From assembly GCA_016201135.1 (NCBI GenBank), contig JACQDK010000047.1, forward strand, positions 1-33,146: a DNA stretch of 33,146 bases, read 5' to 3'. The notes beneath the pieces are model-generated. The model saw only the letters and a list, made by a program, of their open reading frames with translations. It searched no databases and was not told the origin of the DNA. Origin of the DNA: Actinomycetota bacterium. GTDB taxonomy: Bacteria; Actinomycetota; UBA4738; HRBIN12. Of the stretch, positions 23,285 to 33,146 are shown in pieces (position 1 is the stretch's first letter; every line of letters starts with the position of its first letter). The translations under genes were made by a program, and so were the position numbers.

Positions 23285-26200
23285 TGGACCAGGCCTCCGA
23301 GCGCCGACGCCGACGCGCGCTCGAGCGTGAGCCGCGCCTGAACGGGCGCAGCCGCCGCGGCCGCGTGGTGCTCCTGAAGGGACCGCGGCTCGGTCGGCCC
23401 TCGCCGGATCGACTCGATGCCGTGCACCGCAGCGAGCACCCCGGGCAGGGTCGTGATGCACTGGACCCCGGCCGCGGCGGCTGCGATCCGGATCTCGTAC
23501 CCGTCGCTTCGGGGGGCGCGACCGAAGGGCGTGTTGATGACCAGGTCGATGCGGCCGCCGCGGATCGCGTCCACCACGTTCGGCGACCCCTCGCTCACCT
23601 TCGCGACGCGCTCGACCTCGATGCCGGCTCGCTCGAGCACGCCGGCGGTGCCACCGGTCGCGAGCAGCCGGAACCCCAGGTCGGCGAGGCGCCGCGCCGG
23701 CAGCACGATCGAGCGCTTGTCGCGGTTGGCCACCGAGACGAAGACCGTACCGGAAGTGGGAAGCCCCGCGCCGCTCGCCACGAGCGCCTTCGCCAGCGCA
23801 ACGCCGGGATCCCGGTCGATACCCATGACCTCGCCGGTCGACTTCATCTCGGGCCCGAGCACCGTGTCCGCGCCGGGGAACCTTCCGAAGGGCAGCACGG
23901 CCGCCTTCACGCTCGTGTACGGCAGATGACGGTAGTGCCTCGGATCCTCGGGCACGAGCCCGTCGGCGCGCAGCCCCGCGAGCGTCCCCCCCACCGCGAC
24001 GAGCGCGGCGACCTTCGCGAGCGGCACGCCGGTCACCTTCGACACGAAGGGTACGGTACGGGAGGCGCGAGGGTTCGCCTCGAGCACCCAGATCCGCTCG
24101 TCCTTCACCGCGAGCTGAAGGTTCAGGAGGCCCCGGACGCCGAGCCGCCGCGCGAGCTCGCCCGTGATCTCCTCGACCCGGTCGAGCTCCTCGTCGGAGA
24201 CCGTCGGCGGAGGGATCGCGCACGAGGAGTCGCCCGAATGCACCCCGGCCTCCTCGATGTGCTCCATCACCGCGCCGATGAGGACGTCTGCCCCGTCGCA
24301 CACCGCGTCGACGTCGAGCTCGATCGCGCCCTCCAGGAACCTGTCGATCAGCACGGGGTGCTCGGGCGAGGCCTCGGCGGCCTGCGTGACGAAGGCCTCG
24401 AGGTCGTCCTCCACGTACACGATCTCCATCGCGCGCCCGCCAAGCACGTAGCTCGGCCGAACCACGACGGGGTACCCGATGCGAGCTGCGACGGCCCGGG
24501 CCTCCTCGAGGTTGCGCGCCTCCCCGTGGGGCGGCGCCGGGATGCCGAGCTCCCGAAGGAGCTGCGCGAACTTGCCCCGGTCCTCCGCGAGATCGATCGC
24601 CTCCGGGGAAGTTCCGAGGATCGCGAACCCCTCCTCCCGGAGCGTGCGCGCCAGCTTGAGCGGCGTCTGCCCGCCGAACTGCGCGATCACGCCGACCGGC
24701 CGCTCCGCGGCGCACACGGCCAGGACGTCCTCGGCGGTGAGCGGCTCGAAGTAGAGACGGCTCGACGTGTCGTAGTCGGTGGAGACGGTCTCCGGGTTCG
24801 AGTTCACCATCACCGACTCGTAGCCCGCCTGCTCGAGCGCGAAGCTCGCGTGCACGCAGGCGTAGTCGAACTCGATCCCCTGACCGATCCGGTTCGGGCC
24901 CGCCCCCAGGATCACGACGCGCGGCCGCCCGGCCGGGCGCACCTCGGTCTCCTCCTCGTACGTCGAGTAGTGATAGGGCGTGAGCGCCGGAAACTCGCCG
25001 GCGCAGGTGTCCACGGTCTTGAAGACCGGCTGGACGCCCAGGGCCTCCCGGTGACGGCGCACCGCCGCCTCTGTCCCGCCGGTGAGCGATGCGATCCGCG
25101 CGTCGGAGAGCCCGGCCCGCTTCGCCTCCCGCAGCTCGTCCGCGGAGAGCCTCGACATCGGCCGCCCGCACAGGCTCGACGCCTCCTGCGCGACCTCGGC
25201 GACCTGCTCCACGAACCAGGGGTCGATCCCCGAGGCCGACGCGACCTCCTCGACGGAGCGCCCGGCGGCGAGGGCGGCCTCCACGAGCAGCAGCCGGCGC
25301 TCCCCCGCCGCCCCGAGCCGGTCCAGGACCGCGCCCCCCGCCTCCTCCTCGCCCAGATCGAAGCCTGCCTTCTCGAGGCCGCGCCAGGCCTTGCCGAGCG
25401 CCTCCTTGAAGGTCCGTCCGATCGCCATGACCTCGCCGACGGACTTCATCGTCGAGGTGAGCACGGGATCCGCGCCCGGGAACTTCTCGAACGCGAAGCG
25501 CGGCACCTTCACGACCACGTAGTCGAGGGTGGGCTCGAAGGCGGCCGGCGTCGCGCCGGTGATGTCGTTCACGATCTCGTCCAGCCGGTACCCGACGGCG
25601 AGCAGCGCCGCGATCTTCGCGATCGGGAAGCCCGTGGCCTTCGACGCGAGGGCCGAGGAGCGCGACACGCGGGGGTTCATCTCGATGATGAGCCGCCGGC
25701 CTGTGCGTGGGTCGACCGCGAACTGCACGTTCGACCCTCCGGTCTCGATGCCGATCGCGCGCATGCACACCAGGGCGTCGTCGCGCATGTCCTGGTACTC
25801 CCGGTCGGTGAGGGTCTGTTGCGGCGCCACGGTTATCGAGTCGCCCGTGTGCACGCCCATCGGGTCCACGTTCTCGATCGAGCACACGATCACGGCGTTG
25901 TCGGCGACGTCGCGCATCACCTCGAGCTCGAACTCCTTCCACCCGGCGATCGACTCCTCGACGAGGACCTCGTGTACCGGCGAGAGCTCCAGCGAGCGCC
26001 TCGCGAACGCGTCGAGCTCCTCGGGCGAAGCGGCGAAGCCGCTGCCGCCGCCCCCCAGCGTGAACGAGGGCCGGACGATCAGCGGATAGCGGATCTCCTC
26101 CCCGAGGGCGAGGGCCTCCTCGAGAGAGCGCGCGGTTCCCGCGCGCGGGACCTCTAGCCCGGCCGCCTGCATCGATGCCCTGAAGCTGCCACGATCCTCC

Positions 26201-26577
26201 GCGCGGTGGATCGCCTCGAGCGTCGCCCCGATCAGCTCTATCCCGAGCCGGTCGAGGTCCCCGGACTCCGCGAGCGCCACGCTCACGTTGAGCCCCGTCT
26301 GACCGCCGAGGGTGGGCAGCAGCACGTCCGGGCGCTCCCGTTCGATCACAGCCAGCACCGACTCCGGGGTGAGCGGCTCGATGTAGGTCCGATCGGCGAG
26401 CTCCGGGTCGGTCATGATCGTCGCGGGGTTGGAGTTCACGAGCGCGACCTCGTAGCCCTCGGCGCGCAGCACCTTGCACGCCTGCGTTCCCGAGTAGTCG
26501 AACTCGCAGGCTTGGCCGATCACTATCGGGCCGGACCCGATCACCATGATCTTGCGGATGTCGGCGCGCCTGGGCAT
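23281..26577 (-). CDS. carB: Carbamoyl phosphate synthase, large subunit
   Basis: Makes carbamoyl phosphate from bicarbonate, ATP and glutamine-derived ammonia. The 1098-residue protein has two homologous ATP-grasp halves. The first starts [20 protein letters not shown] and contains [11 protein letters not shown] and [14 protein letters not shown]. The second has [34 protein letters not shown] and [21 protein letters not shown]-terminal MGS-like regulatory domain ([24 protein letters not shown]) follows. It overlaps the carA stop by 1 nt (TGATG). Confidence 0.99.
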   Translation of the reverse strand: MPRRADIRKIMVIGSGPIVIGQACEFDYSGTQACKVLRAEGYEVALVNSNPATIMTDPELADRTYIEPLTPESVLAVIERERPDVLLPTLGGQTGLNVSVALAESGDLDRLGIELIGATLEAIHRAEDRGSFRASMQAAGLEVPRAGTARSLEEALALGEEIRYPLIVRPSFTLGGGGSGFAASPEELDAFARRSLELSPVHEVLVEESIAGWKEFELEVMRDVADNAVIVCSIENVDPMGVHTGDSITVAPQQTLTDREYQDMRDDALVCMRAIGIETGGSNVQFAVDPRTGRRLIIEMNPRVSRSSALASKATGFPIAKIAALLAVGYRLDEIVNDITGATPAAFEPTLDYVVVKVPRFAFEKFPGADPVLTSTMKSVGEVMAIGRTFKEALGKAWRGLEKAGFDLGEEEAGGAVLDRLGAAGERRLLLVEAALAAGRSVEEVASASGIDPWFVEQVAEVAQEASSLCGRPMSRLSADELREAKRAGLSDARIASLTGGTEAAVRRHREALGVQPVFKTVDTCAGEFPALTPYHYSTYEEETEVRPAGRPRVVILGAGPNRIGQGIEFDYACVHASFALEQAGYESVMVNSNPETVSTDYDTSSRLYFEPLTAEDVLAVCAAERPVGVIAQFGGQTPLKLARTLREEGFAILGTSPEAIDLAEDRGKFAQLLRELGIPAPPHGEARNLEEARAVAARIGYPVVVRPSYVLGGRAMEIVYVEDDLEAFVTQAAEASPEHPVLIDRFLEGAIELDVDAVCDGADVLIGAVMEHIEEAGVHSGDSSCAIPPPTVSDEELDRVEEITGELARRLGVRGLLNLQLAVKDERIWVLEANPRASRTVPFVSKVTGVPLAKVAALVAVGGTLAGLRADGLVPEDPRHYRHLPYTSVKAAVLPFGRFPGADTVLGPEMKSTGEVMGIDRDPGVALAKALVASGAGLPTSGTVFVSVANRDKRSIVLPARRLADLGFRLLATGGTAGVLERAGIEVERVAKVSEGSPNVVDAIRGGRIDLVINTPFGRAPRSDGYEIRIAAAAAGVQCITTLPGVLAAVHGIESIRRGPTEPRSLQEHHAAAAAAPVQARLTLERASASALGGLVQ

Positions 26578-27719
26578 CAGCCGGCGGCTTCAATCAGCGA
26601 CCTGAACTCCTCGAACAGGTACCGGCTGTCGTGAGGCCCCGGCGCGGCCTCCGGGTGATACTGCACGGAGAACGCCGGGACGTCGAGGCAGCGCAGGCCT
26701 TCGAGCGTGCCGTCGTTCAGGCTCCGGTGCGAGAGCTCGACCCTGCCACGGTCGGTCAGGACCACGTCTCCGTCGTGGCGCCACCCGTCCGGGTCCACGG
26801 CGAACCCGTGGTTGTGGCTCGTCATCTCGACGCGCCCGGTGCGCAGATCCTTCACGGGCTGGTTGACCCCGCGATGCCCGAACTTCATCTTGCACGTCCG
26901 CCCGCCCAGCGCGAGCCCCAGGAGCTGGTGGCCGAGGCAGATCCCGAAGATCGGGACCCGGCCCAGCAGCTCCTTCACGGCATCGATCCCGTACCGCGTG
27001 GCTGCCGGGTCGCCGGGCCCGTTCGACAGGAACACTCCGTCGAAGCCGCCCGCGACGATCGTCGCGGGCGGCTTCGACGCGGGGAACACCGTGGTCTCGC
27101 AGCCCTCCGCCGCGAGGCGCCGCAGGATGTTCCGCTTCATCCCGAAGTCGTAGGCGGCCACGCGGAACACGCGCCCGTGTCCTGCGCGTGCCGCGCCGAC
27201 GAGCGAACCAGCCTCGTATGGGTCGGCCGCGCTCACGCCGAGAGCCAGGTCCGCGCCCTCCATCCCGGGCGACTCGCGCACGCGCGCGACCAGCCTCTCG
27301 GCGTCCCGCTCGACGGTCGAGACAGCTGCGCGCATCGACCCCAGCTCCCGCAGGCGCAGGGTGAGCCGGCGCGTGTCGATCCCCTCGATGCCGATGACCC
27401 CGGCACCCTCGAGCTCCTCAGCTAGCGTCCGCTCCGCTCGCCAGCTCGAGGCCCGGCGCGACGCCTCGCGCACCGCGAAGCCGGCCACCTGGATCCCCCC
27501 GGACTCTGGATCCTCGCCGTTCGTCCCGCAGTTGCCGACGTGGGGAGAGGTCATCACCACGATCTGGCGCGCGTACGAGGGGTCCGTCAGGACCTCCTGG
27601 TAGCCCGACATGGCGGTGTTGAAGACGGCCTCCCCGAAGGTCTCCCCCTCGGCCCCGAAACCCGTTCCCCGGAGGACGGTCCCGTCCTCCAGGGCAAGCA
27701 GCGCCGCCGGTCCCCTCAC
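26577..27719 (-). CDS. carA: Carbamoyl phosphate synthase, small subunit
   Basis: The glutaminase subunit, 380 residues. The N-terminal domain has [35 protein letters not shown] and [11 protein letters not shown]. The class I amidotransferase domain has the nucleophile in [15 protein letters not shown] and the His-Glu pair in [14 protein letters not shown] longer upstream frame to 27848 exists, but GTG 27719 overlaps the pyrC stop as GTGA and gives a normal N-terminus. Confidence 0.98.
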   Translation of the reverse strand: MRGPAALLALEDGTVLRGTGFGAEGETFGEAVFNTAMSGYQEVLTDPSYARQIVVMTSPHVGNCGTNGEDPESGGIQVAGFAVREASRRASSWRAERTLAEELEGAGVIGIEGIDTRRLTLRLRELGSMRAAVSTVERDAERLVARVRESPGMEGADLALGVSAADPYEAGSLVGAARAGHGRVFRVAAYDFGMKRNILRRLAAEGCETTVFPASKPPATIVAGGFDGVFLSNGPGDPAATRYGIDAVKELLGRVPIFGICLGHQLLGLALGGRTCKMKFGHRGVNQPVKDLRTGRVEMTSHNHGFAVDPDGWRHDGDVVLTDRGRVELSHRSLNDGTLEGLRCLDVPAFSVQYHPEAAPGPHDSRYLFEEFRSLIEAAG

Positions 27720-29012
27720 CGGGTCGGCTTCCCGTTCGCCACGGTTAGCGCGCCGCGCAGCACCGTGTGCACCACCCGTCCACGGAGGGTGCGGCCGAGG
27801 AACGCCGAGTTGCGGCTGCGCGACGCGAACGGGACCTCGACCGTCCACTCGGCGGCCGGGTCGAACACGACGAGGTTAGCCGGCCGCCCGGGCTCGATCG
27901 GCCCTCCGTGGCCGGCCGCCCCGAGGATCCGCGCGGGCAGCGGCGACATTGCATCGATCACGCGAGCGAGCGGCACGATCCCCGGCTCGACGAGCTCCGT
28001 GAGCACGGCCGCGAGCGCGGTCTCGAGACCGATCGTCCCGGGCGGCGACCCATCGAACTCGGCCTCCTTCTCCTCCACCGCGTGGGGCGCGTGGTCCGTC
28101 GCGATCACGTCGATCGTTCCGTCGGCCACGCCGGCCCTCAGCCCGTCGCGATCATCCGCGGTTCGAAGCGGAGGATTCACCTTGAAGTTCGTGTCGTAGG
28201 TCACGAGATCGTCGTCGGTGAACGTGAGGTGATGCGGGGTCACCTCGGCGGTCACGCGGATCCCCTCCGCCTTGGCGCGCCGCACGAGCTCCACCGACCG
28301 CGCCGACGACAGGTGGCATAGGTGGATCCGTCCGCCAGTGAGTCGCGCCACGGCCAGGTCGCGCGCCACGACGATCTCCTCGGCCTCCGATGGCTGGCCT
28401 CGCAAGCCGAGCGAGTAGGAGTGGTAGCCCTCGTGCATCTGGCCACCCTCGGCGAGCGAGGCGTCCTCGCAGTGCTCGGCGAGCACGACGTCCTCGAAGG
28501 CCCTCGCATAGGTGAGCGCGTTGCGGAGCACCCGCGCGGAGGGCACGCACCGCCCGTCGTCGCTGAACACGCGGACGCCGGCAGCGACCATCTCGCCGAT
28601 CTCCGCGAGCGACTCGCCCTCGAGGCCCTTCGTGATCGCCCCGACCGGGAAGACGTCGCACAGACCCGCCTGCGCCCCCAGATCGCGCACCTCGTGCACG
28701 ACGGCGGCGTTGTCGGTGACCGGGTCTGTGTTCGCCATGGGCGCCACGGCGGTGAACCCGCCGAGCGCCGCGGCCCGCGTCCCCGTCTCGATCGTCTCCT
28801 TGTGGTCGAAGCCGGGCTCGCGCAGGTGGGTGTGCAGGTCGACCAGGCCGGGGGCGAGCACCAGCCCGTCACAGTCCATGACCTCGGCGCCCGCCGGATC
28901 CAGGCCAGCCCCGACGGCGGTGATGCGACCGCGCTCGACCCGAACGTCCGCGACTTCGTCGCGCCCACTCGCCGGATCGACGACCCGGGCGCCGCGCAGG
29001 AGCAGCTTCGGC

Positions 29013-29020
<8 letters not shown>
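27716..29020 (-). CDS. pyrC: Dihydroorotase
   Basis: Cyclises carbamoyl aspartate to dihydroorotate. The 434-residue amidohydrolase of the large class I type has the metal site [20 protein letters not shown], further ligands in VLAEHCED and IHLCHLSS, and the catalytic Asp in [16 protein letters not shown]. It overlaps pyrB by 8 nt. A normal, complete dihydroorotase here means the substrate for PyrD should be made by this operon. Confidence 0.98.
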
Positions 29021-30568
<1,548 letters not shown>

Positions 30569-30591
30569 TTAAAGGGGAACCCTTCTCCGCG

Positions 30592-30597
30592 AGGATA
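30592..30597 (-). promoter_or_regulatory. Possible -10 element of the pyr operon
   Basis: TATCCT on the minus strand would start the transcript near 30585, giving a leader of about 100 nt that includes the PyrR loop and the leader ORF. The -35 region is not recognisable. Confidence 0.45.
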
Positions 30598-30622
30598 CCG
30601 CACCCGGCGTCGCCACGACGAC

Positions 30623-30665
30623 GTTCCTGCGGAACCTCCTCGGAGCGCCTAGACTATCGGCCGAT
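30623..30665. promoter_or_regulatory. Divergent pyrR/tatA control region with two palindromes
   Basis: Between the divergent genes are a perfect inverted repeat GTTCC-TGC-GGAAC (30623-30635) and the palindrome ATCGGCCGAT (30656-30665). The second lies just after TAGACT (30650-30655), a candidate -10 for tatA on the plus strand. Either palindrome could be an operator; no regulator is known. Confidence 0.4.
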
Positions 30666-30686
30666 CCCCAGGGAAGGAAAGAGAGC

Positions 30687-30977
30687 ATGCCCAGCATCGG
30701 TCCCGAATGGTTGGTGGTCCTCGGCATCGTCGTTCTGCTGTTCGGCGCGAAGAAGCTCCCCGAGCTGGCCCGCTCGATGGGCAAGGCCTCGGGGGAGTTC
30801 AAGAAGGGCTTGAAGGAGGGAACGACGGCAGAAGATGAACCGGCGGCTCCGGCGGCTCAAGCGCCGGCGGTCCAGGCCCCGGCGGTCCAGGCCCCAGCCC
30901 CGGCGACCCCGGTGGAGCCCACGGCCCCCGTCCAGCCTCCCTCGTCTCAGCCCGGCGACCAGGCCTCCGGCGGCTAG
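30687..30977 (+). CDS. tatA: Twin-arginine translocase subunit TatA
   Basis: A 96-residue TatA: a short transmembrane helix ([14 protein letters not shown]), the FG hinge, then the amphipathic helix [18 protein letters not shown] and a disordered Pro/Ala/Gln tail with APAVQ repeated ([15 protein letters not shown]). It forms the pore for folded proteins. GGAAGGAAA precedes ATG 30687. It is the only plus-strand gene in the window; its TAG stop shares the four bases CTAG with the nusB stop on the other strand. No tatC is next to it. Confidence 0.95.
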   Translation: MPSIGPEWLVVLGIVVLLFGAKKLPELARSMGKASGEFKKGLKEGTTAEDEPAAPAAQAPAVQAPAVQAPAPATPVEPTAPVQPPSSQPGDQASGG

Positions 30978-31384
30978 CTCGGCGATCCGGCGTCGAGCTC
31001 GCGGACGATCCGGCCCAGCACGCCGTTCACGAACCGTCCCGAGTCCTCCGTGGAGAGCTCGTTCGCGGCCTCGACGGCCTCGTTGATCGCGGCGGCGGGC
31101 GGCACGTCGGGCCGCGCGATCAGCTCGTACACCGCCACCCGCAGGATCGTCCGGTCGAGGGCGGGCATGCGCTCCACGTGCCAGTCCTCCGAGTGGGCCT
31201 CCAGGATCCGGTCGACCTCGAGCAGCCCCGCCGACACGCCTTCCACCAGCTCCCTGGTGAACTCCGGCACCGGCCCTCGCAGCTCCGCCCTGTCCGCCAG
31301 CACGGCTGCGGCGTCGACCCCCGTAACGTCTGCCTGGTAGAGGATGTCGATGGCAGCGCGCCTGTCGCCTCTGCGCGAGCCCAC
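30974..31384 (-). CDS. nusB: Transcription antitermination factor NusB
   Basis: A 136-residue all-helical NusB with [15 protein letters not shown] at the N-terminus, [19 protein letters not shown], and [27 protein letters not shown] at the C-terminus. It binds boxA RNA with S10 in rRNA antitermination. GTG 31384 overlaps the efp stop by 1 nt. It converges with tatA. Confidence 0.97.
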   Translation of the reverse strand: MGSRRGDRRAAIDILYQADVTGVDAAAVLADRAELRGPVPEFTRELVEGVSAGLLEVDRILEAHSEDWHVERMPALDRTILRVAVYELIARPDVPPAAAINEAVEAANELSTEDSGRFVNGVLGRIVRELDAGSPS

Positions 31385-31947
31385 TACTTCACGCGCTCGA
31401 TGTACTGGCCGGTCCGCGTGTCGACCTTGACCTTCTCGCCCTCCTCGACGAAGAGCGGCACGTTCACGACGACGCCGGTCTCCAGGGTCGCGGGCTTGAG
31501 GGAGCCGGTGCGGGTGTCGCCCCTTACTCCTGGGTCCGTCTTCGTCACCGCGAGCACCATGGAGGCCGGGAGGTCGACCGATATCGGCACTCCCTGGTGC
31601 AGCGACACCTGCGCCTCGCCGCCTTCGGTGAGGTAGCCGGCTGCCTCACCCATGATCTCGCCCGGCACGTGCACCTGCTCGTAGGTCTGAAGGTCCATGA
31701 ACACGTGGTCCGCACCGTCGACGTACAGGTACTGCATGTCCTTGCGCTCGACGATCGCCAGACCCACCTTCACGCCGGCGTTGAACGTCTTCTCGACCAC
31801 GGCGCCGTTCTTCACGTTCCGGAGCTTCGTGCGGACGAAGGCGCCGCCCTTGCCGGGCTTCACGTGCTGGAACTCGATCACCTGGAACAAGGTGCCGTCC
31901 AGGTCCAGGGTCATGCCGTTCTTCAGGTCGTTGGTGGAGACGCTCAC
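31384..31947 (-). CDS. efp: Elongation factor P
   Basis: A 187-residue three-domain EF-P that relieves ribosomes stalled at polyproline. The functional loop is HVKPGKGGAFV with Lys33 at its tip. The central OB domain has GVPISVDLPASMVL, and the C-terminal domain has GDTRTGSLKPATLETG and VPLFVEEGEKVKVDTRTG. GTG 31947 has GAGGAG upstream. No EF-P-modifying gene is visible here. Confidence 0.98.
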   Translation of the reverse strand: MSVSTNDLKNGMTLDLDGTLFQVIEFQHVKPGKGGAFVRTKLRNVKNGAVVEKTFNAGVKVGLAIVERKDMQYLYVDGADHVFMDLQTYEQVHVPGEIMGEAAGYLTEGGEAQVSLHQGVPISVDLPASMVLAVTKTDPGVRGDTRTGSLKPATLETGVVVNVPLFVEEGEKVKVDTRTGQYIERVK

Positions 31948-31960
31948 GTCGCGAAGCTCC

Positions 31961-32841
31961 TCACAGCTCGATCAGTTCCTTGGTGGATGTCGGGATCGCC
32001 CGGCAGCCGTCCTCGGTGACCTCGACGGTGTCCTCGATGCGGACACCCCCCAGGCCGGGCAGGTAGACGCCGGGCTCCACCGTCATCACGGTGCCCACGG
32101 GAAGGACGTCCTCGCTCCTGCGGTGGAACCCGGGGCCCTCGTGGACCTCAAGCCCCACGCCGTGGCCCAGCCCGTGGGAGAACGCCTCGCCGTACCCGGC
32201 GTCCTCGATCACCTTGCGCGCCGCGCGGTCGACCTCCGCTCCGGTGACGCCGGCGCGGACCGCGTCGATCCCTGCCTGCTGGGCCTCTCGCACGACGTCG
32301 TGGACCTTCCGCAGCTCCGCCGGCGGCTGCCCGAACGCGATCGTGCGCGTCATGTCGGCGTGGTATCCGCCCCAGAGCGCCCCGAAGTCGAGCTTCACGA
32401 CGTCCCCCTCCTGGAGCGTGCGGTGCGAGGGCTCGTGGTGGGGCTCCGCGGCGTTCTCGCCGAAGGCGACTATCGAGTCGAACGAGAGCCCGTCGGCGCC
32501 GGCCCGGCGCATCGCCAGCTCCAGCTCGTGCGCCAGCCGGCGCTCGGTCATGCCCACTGCGACACGATCCAAGATCGCGTCGAAGGCCTGGTCGGTCGCC
32601 TCCTGAGCGTTCTCCAGCAGCCGCAGCTCGTCGGCGTCCTTCACCCAGCGCAGGCGCTCCACCTCCCCGTCCGTCGGGACGAGCTCGACGCCGGCGAGCC
32701 GCTCGTCGAGCTCCCGCCATCCCTTGACCGTGACGTTCGACGCCTCGAAGCCGAGCTGGGCACGCCCGTTACGACGATCGCGTCGACCCGCAGCTCCGGC
32801 AGGCGCGCGGCCAGACGATCCCTTCTCAGTCGGTGATCCAA
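31961..32841 (-). pseudogene. Xaa-Pro aminopeptidase (M24) with internal N-terminal deletion and frameshift
   Basis: The C-terminal pita-bread peptidase domain is intact: VKLDFGALWGGYHADMTRT (two metal Asp), SHGLGHGVGLEVHEGP (His) and VEPGVYLPGLGGVRIEDTV (two Glu). The usual N-terminal domain of about 130 residues is broken. From a TTG at 32841, overlapping the aroQ end, one frame encodes HRLRRDRLAARLPELRVDAI up to about 32767. The next base begins another frame with AQLGFEASNVTVKGWRELDE, the end of that domain. Roughly 70-80 codons that normally lie between (the VRYLTGFTGSN-type segment) are missing. A shorter peptidase from an internal start is possible. The usual gene order aroQ-peptidase-efp is kept. 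Confidence 0.75.
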
Positions 32842-33146
32842 GGGAGGCCCTCCAGCGCCAGATGATAGCCACCGGTCCCCACCCCGGTGATCGTGGCTCG
32901 GCATACCTCCGAGACCACCGAGCGCCTGCGGAACTCCTCTCGGGCATGGATCTGCGTCTGGTGGACCTCGACGACCGGCACGCCGCAACCTTCGACCGCG
33001 TCTCGCAGCGAGTACGAGTAGTGCGTGAGCGCACCCGGGTTGATCACCACGACCTCGGTTCCCTCTGCGCGCGCTCCGTTCAGCCAGCCGACGAGGTCCC
33101 CCTCCGCGTCGGACTGCCTCCAGGTCACTTCGTGGCCGAGCGCCCG
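32826..33146 (-). CDS. aroQ: 3-dehydroquinate dehydratase, type II (5' end outside window)
   Basis: The last 106 codons of a type II dehydroquinase of the shikimate pathway. Visible are VVINPGALTHYSYSLRDAV with the substrate-binding Asn and His, VVEVHQTQIHAREEFRRRS with the catalytic His, and ITGVGTGGYHLALEGL at the end. The frame is open to the window edge, beginning RALGHEVTWRQSDAEGD, where the catalytic Tyr loop lies outside. Its end overlaps the TTG of the peptidase gene. Confidence 0.96.
   Translation of the reverse strand, partial: RALGHEVTWRQSDAEGDLVGWLNGARAEGTEVVVINPGALTHYSYSLRDAVEGCGVPVVEVHQTQIHAREEFRRRSVVSEVCRATITGVGTGGYHLALEGLPWITD

Noticed and set aside
23107-26157. 1016-residue plus-strand frame antisense to carB
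   Set aside because: Composition is the mirror of carB codons and no family is recognisable.
22412-26593. A 1393-residue minus-strand open frame over carB and pyrK
   Set aside because: Only its last 290 codons are pyrK. The rest is an Arg/Gly/Ala-rich shadow of carB in another frame, produced by high GC.
30572-30585. AAGGGGAACCCTT hairpin in the pyr leader as an attenuator
   Set aside because: Five base pairs without a T-run, and a PyrR loop lies downstream; too weak to list as a terminator.

Overview
This is a high-GC chromosomal window with almost every gene on the minus strand. It looks like a deep-branching member of the Actinomycetota. The evidence for this is a small actinobacterial-type integration host factor (mIHF) upstream of gmk-rpoZ-coaBC-metK-priA, a PriA without a Walker A motif, an aroQ-(Xaa-Pro peptidase)-efp-nusB-pyrR order, GTGA/ATGA gene overlaps throughout, and frequent GTG starts. 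No TAA stop was seen in the genes checked. There are no rRNAs, tRNAs, CRISPR arrays or insertion sequences that I can support, so this is core metabolism with some unusual gene architecture.

Reading in the direction of transcription (right to left). (1) 33146-30974: aroQ (cut by the window edge), an Xaa-Pro aminopeptidase gene with a damaged N-terminal half, efp and nusB. (2) 30687-30977: tatA, the only supported plus-strand gene. Its stop codon and that of nusB share one CTAG. (3) 30600-20791: a complete pyrimidine operon pyrR-pyrB-pyrC-carA-carB-pyrK-pyrD-pyrF, preceded by a PyrR-binding RNA loop and a 17-residue leader ORF that overlaps the pyrR start. The PyrD-like protein keeps its FMN site but lacks the residues expected to bind orotate. 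(4) 20750-9503: mIHF with its own promoter, then gmk, rpoZ, coaBC, a membrane glycosyltransferase-like gene broken by an in-frame TAG, metK, priA, def, fmt, rsmB, rpe and a response regulator with a degenerate GGDEF domain. (5) 9350-6563: a polar amino acid ABC importer (binding lipoprotein, permease, ATPase) behind a strong promoter and a tandem 17-bp repeat. (6) 6488-2501: an FMN-riboswitch-controlled riboflavin operon ribD-ribE-ribB-ribA-ribH plus a cupin gene. RibB and RibA are separated only by one in-frame TAG. (7) 2486-1: infC-rpmI-rplT behind its own promoter and a hairpin-plus-T leader, then an ORF that leaves the window. That ORF joins a SpoU/TrmH RNA methyltransferase to a histidine kinase in a single reading frame.

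The best candidates for undescribed biology are the RNA methyltransferase-histidine kinase fusion at the left edge, the PyrK/PyrD pair with a rebuilt substrate site inside an otherwise normal UMP operon, and the PyrR loop-leader peptide arrangement. A second set of observations (two in-frame amber codons, one internal deletion with frameshift, and three genes without ATG/GTG/TTG starts) could be real biology or could reflect draft sequence quality. They are reported separately so that each can be tested.
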